The notes under the pieces were generated by a model that had not been told where the DNA came from, did no database searches, and worked only from the letters and a program-made list of their open reading frames with translations. Made by a program: the position numbers and the translations under genes. Below are positions 54,516 through 63,509 of a stretch of DNA of 64,000 nt, piece after piece (the first letter of the stretch is position 1; the number at the start of each line of letters is the position of its first letter). The stretch comes from Natronoarchaeum rubrum (GTDB taxonomy: Archaea; Halobacteriota; Halobacteria; Halobacteriales; Natronoarchaeaceae): contig NZ_JANHDP010000007.1 in NCBI RefSeq assembly GCF_024494695.1, positions 186,001-250,000 of the forward strand, in the 5' to 3' direction.

Positions 54516-55391
54516 ATGCCGACCGATGAGTCGAAAACGGACACCGGCTACGAGACGGCATTGAACGAACACTACGGAGTGAGCGGCCTCGGCAACGAAC
54601 TCCTCGACGCCCTCGAAGCTGCCGGGAAAGACGTTGATGCGCTTACTCGGGATGACATCGCATCAGTCGACGAGTTCCACATTCGCGGCCTTGAGGCTAC
54701 CCGGGAGGTCGCAGACCTTGCGGAGGTCGAAGACCACTCTCGCGTCCTCGACGTCGGGTGCGGTATCGGCGGGCCCGCCCGCACCCTTGCGTCCGAGTTC
54801 GGTTGCGATGTCGTCGGACTCGATATCGTCGAGGAGTATTGCCGGGCAGCGACGCTCTTTACCGATCGAGTGGGGTTGACCGAGAAGGTCCGCTTCCAGC
54901 ATGGTAACGCCCTTGATCTGCCGTTCGAGGACGAGGAATTTGACGTCGTTTGGTTCGAGCACGCGCTGCCGAACATCGAGGCCACGGAGGTAGCGATCGA
55001 GGAAGCGGGCCGCGTCCTTAGACCCGGAGGTACACTTGCACTGTACGAAATTTGTGCCGGACCTGGAGGCGAGCCAGTGTTTCCGGTCCCCTGGGCATCG
55101 GATGCATCGCTTAGCCACCTCGATCCTCCTGACCGACTCCGAGAGATCGTTCTGGATTGTGGCTGCGATGAGACCGTCTGGAAGGACGTCACAGGTCCGA
55201 GCCTCGAGTGGTTTGAGAACGTGGTGGAGTCGATGCAATCGCGGGCAGCGGACGCACCGCCGCCGCTCGGACTCAACCTTCTGATGGGAGCAGAGACGCC
55301 GAACAAAGCGGCGAACGTCGTTCAGAACCTCAAGGAAGAGCGGATCGCCGTCGTTCAGGGAGTGTACGAACGTGGAAGTTACCCGTTATGA
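54516..55391 (+). CDS. Class I SAM-dependent methyltransferase
   Basis: 291 residues. SAM-binding motif I is VLDVGCGIGGPARTLA (about 86-101) with GLDIVEEYCR after it; motif II/III are VWFEHALPNIEATE and RVLRPGGTLALYEI. The N-terminal TGYETALNEHYGVSGLGNEL and the size recall UbiE/sarcosine-dimethylglycine-type small-molecule methyltransferases, such as those making glycine betaine, but substrate cannot be read. AGGAGGG nine bases before the ATG is a clear ribosome-binding site, less common in this leaderless-rich genome. Confidence 0.85.
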   Translation: MPTDESKTDTGYETALNEHYGVSGLGNELLDALEAAGKDVDALTRDDIASVDEFHIRGLEATREVADLAEVEDHSRVLDVGCGIGGPARTLASEFGCDVVGLDIVEEYCRAATLFTDRVGLTEKVRFQHGNALDLPFEDEEFDVVWFEHALPNIEATEVAIEEAGRVLRPGGTLALYEICAGPGGEPVFPVPWASDASLSHLDPPDRLREIVLDCGCDETVWKDVTGPSLEWFENVVESMQSRAADAPPPLGLNLLMGAETPNKAANVVQNLKEERIAVVQGVYERGSYPL

Positions 55392-55547
55392 CGTCCATCT
55401 CAGGCGCCCACCAGAATACACTGGTAGCTTCGTATCGTTCGTCTGGGCATTCTACCGATCATCAGTACTAAAATACGAGTCTCTACTGAACGGCGATCTC
55501 GACAGGGCATGAATTGGACGAAAGAATCTCAACAGAGTCGACGAAGT

Positions 55548-56711
55548 TTATGCGGCACTATCCTCGTAGATTTCGACGCGACCAGTCTGCTCTTCGTTCT
55601 GTTGAATCCCCACACTCCACGTTCCCCCAGTCCCGGAGAGCGCCCCGACTGCTGGACCGACGTCGTAGGCGTTCTCCCAGATCACGCCGCTCTCTTCGAC
55701 GACGTAGATCTCTCCCTCAGTACGTGCCGAGGCGAGAACACGGGTGCCATCCTCAGTGACGCTTATATCCTCACCAGCCACCGCTCCGATTTCGGTAGAC
55801 CATAGTTCCTCGCCGGTCGTGCTATCGTACGCCTGGATGGCCACCTCAATAGTAGAGGTGATTACAGTACTTCCGTCTCTAGAGATGTACGGCCATCCCC
55901 CAGCCAGCGGGTCTTCCCAGCGTAGTTCTCCATCGAGATCAAGAGCGAAGATCTGCCCATCTTCTGTCCCGGCTACGACGCATTCGGATTCGGCGTTGAT
56001 CTGGGTGGCGATCACGTCGAGCTCGGTTTCGTAGACCCACTGTTGTTCGCCCTCGCTATCGTAAAGCATTACACCGGGTGTTCCTTCCCGTTCGGTCGCT
56101 CCAACCCAGTAGTGCGTTCCACCGACGGCGATTGAGTCGCCGTCAGCGGTAATGTCGACGCTGTTCGCGGCTGCCTCGTCGAAATTGTCTCTCCACTGTT
56201 GACCGTCCTCTGTCGCAAGGATAACGCTTCCCTGACCGTCTATCGGAGACGATACAGATGCCATCGTAGCGTCCTCAGATGCCATTGCGATGTCCCATAG
56301 CCCCGGATGTTCGACGACTGGGCCATCCTGAGAGGTGAGATCGAGTGACCCGTATAGGTCTGCGTCCATCCACGCAAGCGCAGCCGTGTTCGTGGCTTCC
56401 TCGATTTGAATGTGGGAAATCCCCGAGTTCACCGAGAATGGGAAGATTTCTGATTGCCGGTTGGGGTCGTATATGACGAGATCGCCATTATCGAAGCCGA
56501 ACAGTACGGTGTCGCCGGAGGCTGAAACGTCTGTGACGAGGCTGACCGCGGTGTATTGGTCCTGCACGACTTGCTCGATGCTAGTCGGTTGTTCTGTCGA
56601 TGGGGAGGGATTTCTGTGCGTTTGTGCTGACGCCCCGGCCGTTCCTGCGAGTGTACTGCCCGCGATCAGGGAGAGGAATGCTCGTCGGGCGTGTTTGATA
56701 TTCGTTACCAT
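55548..56711 (-). CDS. Exported PQQ-like beta-propeller protein
   Basis: 387 residues from ATG 56711. A twin-arginine-like signal (KHARRAFLSLIAGSTLAGTA, then GASAQ) sends it out of the cell. The body is WD/PQQ-type blades: GDTVLFGFDNGDLVIYDPN, DGQIFALDLDGELRWEDPLA, AYDSTTGEELWSTEIG, GEIYVVEESGVIWENAY. About seven or eight blades fit its length. Such proteins are surface scaffolds or sensors; no cofactor ligands are evident. The longer frame to 56927 overlaps the divergent neighbour and is unlikely. Confidence 0.78.
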   Translation of the reverse strand: MVTNIKHARRAFLSLIAGSTLAGTAGASAQTHRNPSPSTEQPTSIEQVVQDQYTAVSLVTDVSASGDTVLFGFDNGDLVIYDPNRQSEIFPFSVNSGISHIQIEEATNTAALAWMDADLYGSLDLTSQDGPVVEHPGLWDIAMASEDATMASVSSPIDGQGSVILATEDGQQWRDNFDEAAANSVDITADGDSIAVGGTHYWVGATEREGTPGVMLYDSEGEQQWVYETELDVIATQINAESECVVAGTEDGQIFALDLDGELRWEDPLAGGWPYISRDGSTVITSTIEVAIQAYDSTTGEELWSTEIGAVAGEDISVTEDGTRVLASARTEGEIYVVEESGVIWENAYDVGPAVGALSGTGGTWSVGIQQNEEQTGRVEIYEDSAA

Positions 56712-56872
56712 GACCACACTTCCCACGAGAGGCCTTGTAAGCGAGTGTTCGGCATCACTAGGAATACGTTTGCTATATCGGCGTTCGCCTACCGCGTCAC
56801 TGCTGACGGGCAACGCTTGGAATCTCGGCACCTGTCTTTTTGCGGCTTCGGTATGCTGGTAGGTCGTGTACG

Positions 56873-57568
56873 ATGACCGACGAAGAGACGACAGCTGAAA
56901 TGGATCCGATCGAGCGTGTCTCCTCAATGCTTGCGTCGGTCATGGCAGACGACTCGTCGGATGCGGAGGTCAGGAGGGAGCAACTCGTTCGTGAGGCTCG
57001 CAACGAACTCTCTCGGTGGCTCGACGAGCGTCCACCGACAGACCATCTTGAACGGCTTCGGGATGCTGCTCGAGAGCGCTGGGACGACAAGTGGACGATC
57101 GACGCGCGGCATCACGCCGATGGAACGATCCATGCGCATGCGCATCATAGTCGACGGCGACTTGATGCTGACGAACACGACTTCGACGGGGATGCGGACG
57201 TCTTCGAACATGAGCATCTGTGGGTCGGCCCCGATGGGGAGCGTGTCGTTCAGCGAGAGCACGTTCGGGGCGAGGATCGGAAGACAATCGAGATTCTCGA
57301 AGATACGCACGGCTTGCTAAAGTCGCCGTACGAGTGGTTCACCAAGGAACCTAATGGGCGCTGGCACGCCGTGGTCGAGTTTCCTGGAACGGATGACTCC
57401 GATGTTTCCATGAGTAACTTCGATCATTGCGAGCGACTCGCGTGTGGGGAGGTACTGGAGCCTGCTGACCAACTCGAGAAGATCTCCGATGCTCCCACGG
57501 ATATCGATGGGGCGGCTGTCTGTGATGCGTGTTTGGCGGCGCTTGATGGGCTGTATACGAAGTCGTGA
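56873..57568 (+). CDS. Hypothetical His/Asp-rich protein
   Basis: 231 residues from ATG 56873. N-terminal helical region with MADDSSDAEVRREQLVREAR, a middle His-rich stretch (ARHHADGTIHAHAHHSRRRL, EHDFDGDADVFEHEHLW) and a C-terminal region with CERLACGEV and VCDACLAAL, which together could bind a metal. No known family recognised. CTTTTTGC at about 56836-56843 could be its promoter. Confidence 0.55.
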   Translation: MTDEETTAEMDPIERVSSMLASVMADDSSDAEVRREQLVREARNELSRWLDERPPTDHLERLRDAARERWDDKWTIDARHHADGTIHAHAHHSRRRLDADEHDFDGDADVFEHEHLWVGPDGERVVQREHVRGEDRKTIEILEDTHGLLKSPYEWFTKEPNGRWHAVVEFPGTDDSDVSMSNFDHCERLACGEVLEPADQLEKISDAPTDIDGAAVCDACLAALDGLYTKS

Positions 57569-57716
57569 CTGGCAGTTCGGGGTAGCTATTCACTACGTAT
57601 CGGTGTCTACGTCGCTACTACTGTTCTCTGGCTAGCGCCCAAACCTCAGGCAGGCTTGCAGGATATCTAACAGAGATGTAACATCGGGTTTAGGTGTCGC
57701 TGTCGGAGCTCTATTC

Positions 57717-59435
57717 ATGAGTAGTGATACCAAACAGCGCACAGCTCGCGTTGCGGCGATCACCGTCGTGACGTTCGTAATCCTTGCGACAGTCGGTGCG
57801 GGTCTCTCGCCAGCAGTCCTGAATTCCGATTTGGATGCCGATCAGGGCGTCGAGAACACTGCCCAGGCCAACACCGTCCAGGACGAGGACGAAGAGTTCC
57901 CACCATCGACAGACGACGTTACCGAGCCTGTCGTCGATTACGACAAGATCGATCTCAACGTCACGCTCACGAACAACCGTAGCGACAACGAGTCGCTTGA
58001 GTATCGCATCGTCGTCCTCGGTGCGATCCAGTCTACGAACGACACTGCGTCGGAGACGGTTTCCTGTGAGGACCAGACGTGTGTCGTCAATGGAACCCTC
58101 GACGCGGATGACCGTGCGGCCTACCGACTCTCAGGTGCGATTGTCTCGGTGTCACCGGATGACGATCTCGTCGGGGAGTTCAACAATGGCTCGCTCGAAG
58201 GAAACGCATTAGAGGGCCTCGGCATCGGCGCTGTGTACTCTACTGGAGAGGACTCGGACGATGACGGTGATGGCGACACGAGCGTAACCGTGGACACCTC
58301 TGCGTCCGCAGCAGCGTCAGCAGTCGCAACCGCTACTGATGGTGATGGTGACGACGGGAACGGCGACAATGGGGGAGCTGGTGCGGAACCGAACGGAACG
58401 GATAACGAGAGTCCGACTGTCGATGGCATCACGTACGATGGTTGTTCGGCGGCCGAGATCGAGGGAGAGGGGGACGGCTTCAGCTACACTGCCACGACGG
58501 AGTACTATACTGATGAGGGACTCACCACGAATACCTGGAGTGAGGAGAACGCTACACTCCCACAATCAGTTGCAATCGCCGTTGCTGATACCGATACTGC
58601 AGTAACGAATGCCATCATCTCTGCGATCGAAGTCACCAATTCGAGTGGGATGACTGTCGCCGAGGCAGCGAATCCTGAGTACGATGCGTGCCGGGAGGAA
58701 ATAGACGAGGAGTGGGATGAGTATCAGGATTCCTTGGACTATGACTGCGATGACTTCGAGACCTGGGAGGAGGCGAACGAAGTCTACGAAAACTCGTCAG
58801 GTGAACACGGTCTCGACGGAGACGGTGACGGGATTCCCTGTGAAGGGCTACCGGGGGCACCCGACAACGGAAATGGTGGTGAGGATGAGTACAACTGCGA
58901 GGATTTCGAGACTTGGGAGGAGGCGAACGAAGTCTATCAGGACTCTCCCGGAGAACACGGTCTCGACGGTGATGGGAATGGAGTCCCCTGTGAAGGCCTC
59001 CCCGGCGCGCCGGATGATGGTGAAGACGACACTACTGCAGAGTCCGATGATGAGGACAGCGAGGATGACTCTTCGTTGACGAATGGCGAAGAGGACGGTG
59101 AGAGTGCTGACGAGGACAGCGACGGTACCGATGATGACACTGGTGAGGGGGACGAAGATACGGAGACTGGAGACAGTACCGACGAAGGTGAGGGAGATGA
59201 GGAGAATGGGGACAGCACCGACGAGAGCGATGCAAACGGCACTGACGAGGATGACGAAGAGAGCTCCGAGGAGGACGATGAGGCGTCAGAGGACGATGAG
59301 GACAACGGAGAGAGCAACACCGACGACGAATCATCTGAGGAAAACGGAGGTAGCGAGGAAGGGAATGGAGCGGAGACAGATGGAGAGATGACCGACGACA
59401 GCCAGAGCGTGCTCGTATCTGTTGGTGGTTCTTGA
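57717..59435 (+). CDS. Surface protein with two excalibur domains and acidic tail
   Basis: 572 residues. The N-terminal membrane segment ([20 protein letters not shown]) acts as signal or anchor. Residues 75-330 are a beta-rich extracellular part with many N-glycosylation sequons. Two excalibur calcium-binding modules follow ([20 protein letters not shown] with [12 protein letters not shown], and [19 protein letters not shown] with [12 protein letters not shown]). The last 140 residues are almost entirely Asp, Glu, Ser, Gly and Asn. The DxDxDG loops should bind calcium. GGGTTTAGGTG at about 57686-57696 is the likely promoter. Confidence 0.78.
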   Translation: MSSDTKQRTARVAAITVVTFVILATVGAGLSPAVLNSDLDADQGVENTAQANTVQDEDEEFPPSTDDVTEPVVDYDKIDLNVTLTNNRSDNESLEYRIVVLGAIQSTNDTASETVSCEDQTCVVNGTLDADDRAAYRLSGAIVSVSPDDDLVGEFNNGSLEGNALEGLGIGAVYSTGEDSDDDGDGDTSVTVDTSASAAASAVATATDGDGDDGNGDNGGAGAEPNGTDNESPTVDGITYDGCSAAEIEGEGDGFSYTATTEYYTDEGLTTNTWSEENATLPQSVAIAVADTDTAVTNAIISAIEVTNSSGMTVAEAANPEYDACREEIDEEWDEYQDSLDYDCDDFETWEEANEVYENSSGEHGLDGDGDGIPCEGLPGAPDNGNGGEDEYNCEDFETWEEANEVYQDSPGEHGLDGDGNGVPCEGLPGAPDDGEDDTTAESDDEDSEDDSSLTNGEEDGESADEDSDGTDDDTGEGDEDTETGDSTDEGEGDEENGDSTDESDANGTDEDDEESSEEDDEASEDDEDNGESNTDDESSEENGGSEEGNGAETDGEMTDDSQSVLVSVGGS

Positions 59436-59450
59436 GACTGCTGCCAGTCC

Positions 59451-59625
59451 AAAAGCCCCTGGCGCGATCGACCGCTCCGGGGCTCGCTGTCTCCGAAAAT
59501 CGTAGATTTTCGGGATGACGAAAGAGCGCCTTGCGCTCTTTCGAACCACGCTCCTCACGGGGCTGCGGTGCTTCCGTCGCCCAGGAAGGATCGATCGCGC
59601 CAGCCCCTTTTAATCCCTCCCGCGG
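59451..59625 (+). repeat. Structured repeat, copy A, with two internal hairpins
   Basis: Starts AAAAGCCCCT and ends CAGCCCCTTTTAATCCCTCC. Outer arms GGCGCGATCGA (59461-59471) and TCGATCGCGCC pair perfectly. Inside are two perfect hairpins absent from copy B: CCGAAAATC/GATTTTCGG at 59493-59513 and CGAAAGAGCGC/GCGCTCTTTCG at 59519-59543, each with a three-base loop. Core words CTCGCTGT and GTGCTTCCGTCGCCCAGG match copy B. Confidence 0.75.
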
Positions 59626-59728
59626 CGGTTGTAGTAGATGCATTAGAATGGCGTGTTCGTCTTTTTAGCTCTCTGTGTCAAACTCACCGGTCCCTACTGC
59701 CCGCGGAACCTTCGGAACGGCCAAGACC

Positions 59729-60844
59729 TCACTTGATACACTCCTCAATATCGGACCGGATCGTGTCTGGGAGTTTGGTGGGTGAGTCCTTGATCTTTGA
59801 GATGCTAAGATCTCCATCGAACGCCTTCTTTGCACGCTTCACCGCATCTGATGGGTTCTTCACAGCATCTTTCGCTTTGCCAAGGAGCCCATTATCAGAA
59901 CTCGAGTCAAACTTCATGCCGGCTTCTTCAGCACACTGCTTAACTGCGCGGTCGCTTGCATTCTTGATTTTTTGAGCATTGGTCGAGAGTCCATCGTAGC
60001 GTTCCCCGAGCTGCTGTCTGAGATCATTCTCGGTAGAGGAGTTGATCTCGACAGTGACGTTCATCTGGTTGCTCTTTCGGAGAACATACTGACTTGTGTC
60101 TGTCAATCCTTGTCGGACAAACCAGTGTACTTCGCTGAGTACGAGGGCAGCGGCCTCATCTCCGCCTATCTTCTGAATCGTCTGGAAACTCTTGGTATGC
60201 GCGACCTTTTGTCCAACCTTGAACGAGGCTTTATAGTACATCTGGTGCTGGATCAAAAGCACCTCGACACCAAAGGCGGCCGATGCAATGTAGAACTCCT
60301 CGACGGTGTCTGGTTCCTCTTGATCGTACGCACACGCTGCTGTATGGAGATGATTGTACGAGCCCAGAATCGTAGTGTACTTTGCTACCTCGCCTGCGGT
60401 TCCAGCTGCGCTCTTGAACCTCTGTGGGTTAATATCGCTATTGAATTCCTCGTTCATGAGCGCGACTGCGTGGGTGGTCTTCATCAATTCCGCCTGTAAT
60501 TCCCCCGCAGAGGCATTCGTCGAGAGGTTCGTTGTTGGGGCGGCACAGATCTCGTTTGCAACTTGCTTCGTGATCTGGCTTCTCCGCGAATCGTTCTTTG
60601 GCAAGCGATCGAACGAAGACTGGATTGCAGACTCGAGTTTATTCACCTTCTCAGAAGAGCAGTTGCTGTATCCCTCACAGATAGCCGGTAGAGAGGTTTT
60701 TGACTCCGTTTCGTGATCAGTGAGTGTTGATGTCTTTGGATCTTCTTGTACTGGATCATGCCCGTCTGGTGGTGGAGCAGTTGTACATCCGCTAAGAATG
60801 ACCAAGAGAGCGAGAGCAAGTCGGGAGTATCTCCGCTTTGCCAT
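59729..60844 (-). CDS. Hypothetical secreted lipoprotein
   Basis: 371 residues from ATG 60844. A signal peptide with Arg start and lipobox (MAKRRYSRLALALLVILSGC) points to a lipid-anchored extracytoplasmic protein. The mature part is mostly helical (KVNKLESAIQSSFDRLPKND, AAFGVEVLLIQHQMYYKASF) with Cys pairs and AT-rich codons unlike the core. No recognised family. It lies between structured repeat copies A and B, divergent from an HNH nuclease. Confidence 0.65.
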   Translation of the reverse strand: MAKRRYSRLALALLVILSGCTTAPPPDGHDPVQEDPKTSTLTDHETESKTSLPAICEGYSNCSSEKVNKLESAIQSSFDRLPKNDSRRSQITKQVANEICAAPTTNLSTNASAGELQAELMKTTHAVALMNEEFNSDINPQRFKSAAGTAGEVAKYTTILGSYNHLHTAACAYDQEEPDTVEEFYIASAAFGVEVLLIQHQMYYKASFKVGQKVAHTKSFQTIQKIGGDEAAALVLSEVHWFVRQGLTDTSQYVLRKSNQMNVTVEINSSTENDLRQQLGERYDGLSTNAQKIKNASDRAVKQCAEEAGMKFDSSSDNGLLGKAKDAVKNPSDAVKRAKKAFDGDLSISKIKDSPTKLPDTIRSDIEECIK

Positions 60845-60976
60845 CGATAACAAAGTGATACGTGAATAACAATAAAAATTGTCTCTATATCGATGTTTCA
60901 TCACAAATTGAATGCCACGATGATTCACTAGCCACCCATATTGAAGTTTGCTGATACAAATCGTACTGTCCATACA

Positions 60977-61954
60977 ATGGGCGACGATCGTCGGATGACG
61001 ACCGATCGGTTCTTTGGAGGCGTCGACAACCGCCTCGAAAATCTGCAAGCAACCTTTGGATACATTGCCAAGGCGAATCCAACGCAGTCCGACCTCTGGG
61101 CGTGGCTCAAATCGAATACGGGTGCAGAGAGCGATTCGACGATTCAGGCGTACGTGGGCTTTCTTCGCTCGATCGGTCTACTAGAACGGGATGAGGGGCA
61201 GTTCTCGCTGACGTCTCGAGGGCAAGACTACAGAACTACGAGTGATAGAGAACTACTGTTCGAGACGCTTGTCGAGCACGTCAAAGGCTTCGAGACGATT
61301 CTACAATCGGTCTCTCTTGGCCACCGCACTGACGATGCAATCCAGACACAATTACAGGAACACTATCCCGATTACCAGCTACCTGTCGGTGTCATCGTCC
61401 GGCATCTCGAATGGCTAGAGGTAGTCGGTGCCATAGAGCAACACGGTGACCACCACGTATTGACCGCATTTGGGCAGGACGTCGTTGATGAATACAAGGA
61501 AGGAGAATGGGTCAGCGACACGGCTACGCAGACGATCGAACGTTCAGCTGAGAGTGAGCAGGATGGAGCGGACCTTTCTTCGCTCCGTGAGCGAGCCGAG
61601 CGATCTGCGAGCACCTCCGTCTCGACGTCGGTCAATGTGCGGGAAGTAACCGAGTACGACCGATCCGACGACGTTCGTGCGTACGTGCTGGAGCGTGCTG
61701 ATGGCGAGTGTGAAGGCTGTGGGGAGCCAGCGCCATTCGTGAATCGTGACGGCGATCCGTATCTCCATGCTCATCACGTCCTCGAGCTTTCTGCGGGAGG
61801 GCCTGATTCACCGGAGACAGTAATTGCGTTGTGTCCTAACTGCCACTACCGGGTTCACCACGGGCGGGATGGTGAGGCGTACAATCGGGAGTTAGTGTAC
61901 AGGCTCTCGTCGATCGAGGATGTTCCGGGGGACGAGATCGTGTCTGTGGAGTAG
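60977..61954 (+). CDS. HNH endonuclease with N-terminal winged-helix regions
   Basis: 325 residues from ATG 60977 (an upstream TTG at 60941 is possible). Residues 1-170 contain two helix-turn-helix-like modules (QSDLWAWLKSNTGAESDSTI, QAYVGFLRSIGLLERDEGQF; LPVGVIVRHLEWLEVVGAIE). Residues 230-315 are an HNH/McrA-type domain: CEGCGEPAPF, LHAHHVLELSAGGPDS, VIALCPNCHYRVHHG, with zinc Cys and the catalytic His pair. Haloarchaeal relatives are often called HNH endonucleases of unknown target; phage defence or mobile-element functions are plausible. It lies between repeat copies A and B. Confidence 0.82.
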   Translation: MGDDRRMTTDRFFGGVDNRLENLQATFGYIAKANPTQSDLWAWLKSNTGAESDSTIQAYVGFLRSIGLLERDEGQFSLTSRGQDYRTTSDRELLFETLVEHVKGFETILQSVSLGHRTDDAIQTQLQEHYPDYQLPVGVIVRHLEWLEVVGAIEQHGDHHVLTAFGQDVVDEYKEGEWVSDTATQTIERSAESEQDGADLSSLRERAERSASTSVSTSVNVREVTEYDRSDDVRAYVLERADGECEGCGEPAPFVNRDGDPYLHAHHVLELSAGGPDSPETVIALCPNCHYRVHHGRDGEAYNRELVYRLSSIEDVPGDEIVSVE

Positions 61955-61983
61955 TTGGTAGTCGTGGCTACTTCTGACAGCTC

Positions 61984-62095
61984 AAAAGCCCCTGGCGCGA
62001 TCGACCGCTCCGGGGCTCGCTGTGCGCCTCGCTTCGCTTCGGTGCTTACGTCGCCCAGGAAGGATCGATCGCGCCAGCCCCTTTTAGTCCCACCC
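61984..62095 (+). repeat. Structured repeat, copy B
   Basis: AAAAGCCCCTGGCGCGATCG starts the element and it ends GCGCCAGCCCCTTTTAGTCC. Both ends match copy A except for a short interior: CTCGCTGTGCGCCTCGC, TTCGCTTCGGTGCTTACGTC. The arms GGCGCGATCGA and TCGATCGCGCC pair perfectly, with a three-base C:C mismatch and then AAAAG/CTTTT closing the base. It lacks the two hairpins of copy A. Confidence 0.75.
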
Positions 62096-62334
62096 CGCTG
62101 GTTGTGGCGACTGGTATAGCACGCCCCGCCCCGCTCGCCGCGGTCGCCCGACGCAACGCTCGCGACCGACCATTCCGGGTGCGCCGAGCACGCTCGTCGT
62201 ACCGGGCGTATGGCTTCGACGCCAGCATTAAGCGCGCTTTCGGTCCTCGCACGCTCGGACCGGAAACCGGCTTAAAGCTGGACGCTCGCGTCGGGCGCCG
62301 CTGGCGCGCGGTTCTGGGTGGGTAGGTCTCGATA

Positions 62335-62386
62335 GCGCGCGCTGCTCGCGCCCAAGGGCGCTCGCGAAGGCGCGAGCAGCGCGCGC
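62335..62386. repeat. Perfect 18-base inverted repeat in a G+C-rich leader
   Basis: Left arm 62335-62352 and right arm 62369-62386 are perfect reverse complements (GCGCGCGCTGCTCGCGCC and its partner) around a 16-base spacer. It ends 90 bases before the ATG of the OB-fold protein gene. The surrounding 62096-62476 has no other gene that I can support. It could be an operator, a replication or recombination site, or a terminator-like structure. Confidence 0.8.
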
Positions 62387-62476
62387 GGATGTGTCGTCGA
62401 CGATGAGAGCCACGGCTGGAGAGTTGTGGTCGTTGGAAGAAGACGCTGAGTGGGCGCCTTCGGTGCTAGAACACCA

Positions 62477-63358
62477 ATGAGTACTAACTACAGTACGGTA
62501 GATGAAGCTTCGGTTGACGAACAGACGGACGAGTACCAGACGACGGTGGACGAGTGGGCGAGTGAGGCGGCGGCCAAGTGGGTGGTCGAAGAAGAGGTGG
62601 AGCTACGAGCAAGCGTCGAGCAGAACATTCAAGGAAAAGTTGATTACGCGGATGATCTGGAAATCGAAGGGCGGCTGTTCGGGCAGACGCTGGCAGCCCA
62701 GGAGCGACTGGAAGCGAGAGAGTGGGAGATCGAGCAGACGCACGAACGGTGGGATCGAGGGCAGCGTTCGAGGCGGGAAGAGCAGGCGCGCATTGTAGTG
62801 AGTGAAGGAAGCGAGCGACGACGTCGGGAGTTCGAGCGGCGTGCGGCGAGCGTAGATCCCCGGTGTGATCCGGATGTCCCTGATCCCAGAGCGCGACTGA
62901 GCACGGAGGAGTTAGCGATGGTGAACAAGCAGGCGGGACGATTGGAGGCGAAGCTGGATGGATGGTCGAGAGCGGCGATCAGTCGGCGGCTGGCCGAGCG
63001 CGTCGTCGATGGCTGTGGCGTTCTGGGCGCGGTCGTGGGCGTGTTCGAGGAGTTAGAGCAGGCGGCCGGGACGGTGATTCCGATTGCAGCGGTGGAGGAG
63101 GTCAATCGAAAGGAAGTGAGTATTGAAGGACGTGTGAAGGTCCTCTGGGAGCCGTCTCATTCTGCCATTGCGCAAGTTGGGTTACTTGAGGATGATTCGG
63201 GTGTCTGTAAATTCACGGTGTGGAAGGCTAGCGAACAGACATGGATGTCTGAAGGAGCGCGCGTCCGAATTCGCGATGCAGCCAAGAGTTGGTACGAAGG
63301 ACGTGTCTCGTTAGCGCTGACTCGACAAAGTGAGGTCTACTTCCCAGATCGGCAGTAG
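62477..63358 (+). CDS. Helical protein with C-terminal RPA-like OB fold
   Basis: 293 residues from ATG 62477. Residues 1-150 are charged helices (QTLAAQERLEAREWEIEQTH, ERRRREFERRAASVDPRCDP) with a likely coiled coil. The C-terminal 90 residues (VSIEGRVKVLWEPSHSAIAQ, VGLLEDDSGVCKFTVWKASE, VRIRDAAKSWYEGRVSLALT) are an OB fold of the RPA/SSB type, so it probably binds single-stranded DNA. I associate similar proteins with haloarchaeal plasmids. The perfect inverted repeat upstream suggests autoregulation or a nearby replication site. Confidence 0.72.
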   Translation: MSTNYSTVDEASVDEQTDEYQTTVDEWASEAAAKWVVEEEVELRASVEQNIQGKVDYADDLEIEGRLFGQTLAAQERLEAREWEIEQTHERWDRGQRSRREEQARIVVSEGSERRRREFERRAASVDPRCDPDVPDPRARLSTEELAMVNKQAGRLEAKLDGWSRAAISRRLAERVVDGCGVLGAVVGVFEELEQAAGTVIPIAAVEEVNRKEVSIEGRVKVLWEPSHSAIAQVGLLEDDSGVCKFTVWKASEQTWMSEGARVRIRDAAKSWYEGRVSLALTRQSEVYFPDRQ

Positions 63359-63509
63359 CGAGGGTCAGTTCCTCTATTTTTGGAAGCATCCAGTAGAATA
63401 GGGTAAGACGGTTACAGCCTCCAACACGAAGGTAGCTGACAAACTTGACGACTACTTTGAGTGCCGATTGGCAGTGTTCCGGAGACACTCTCAACTCCGA
63501 ACGAGACTC

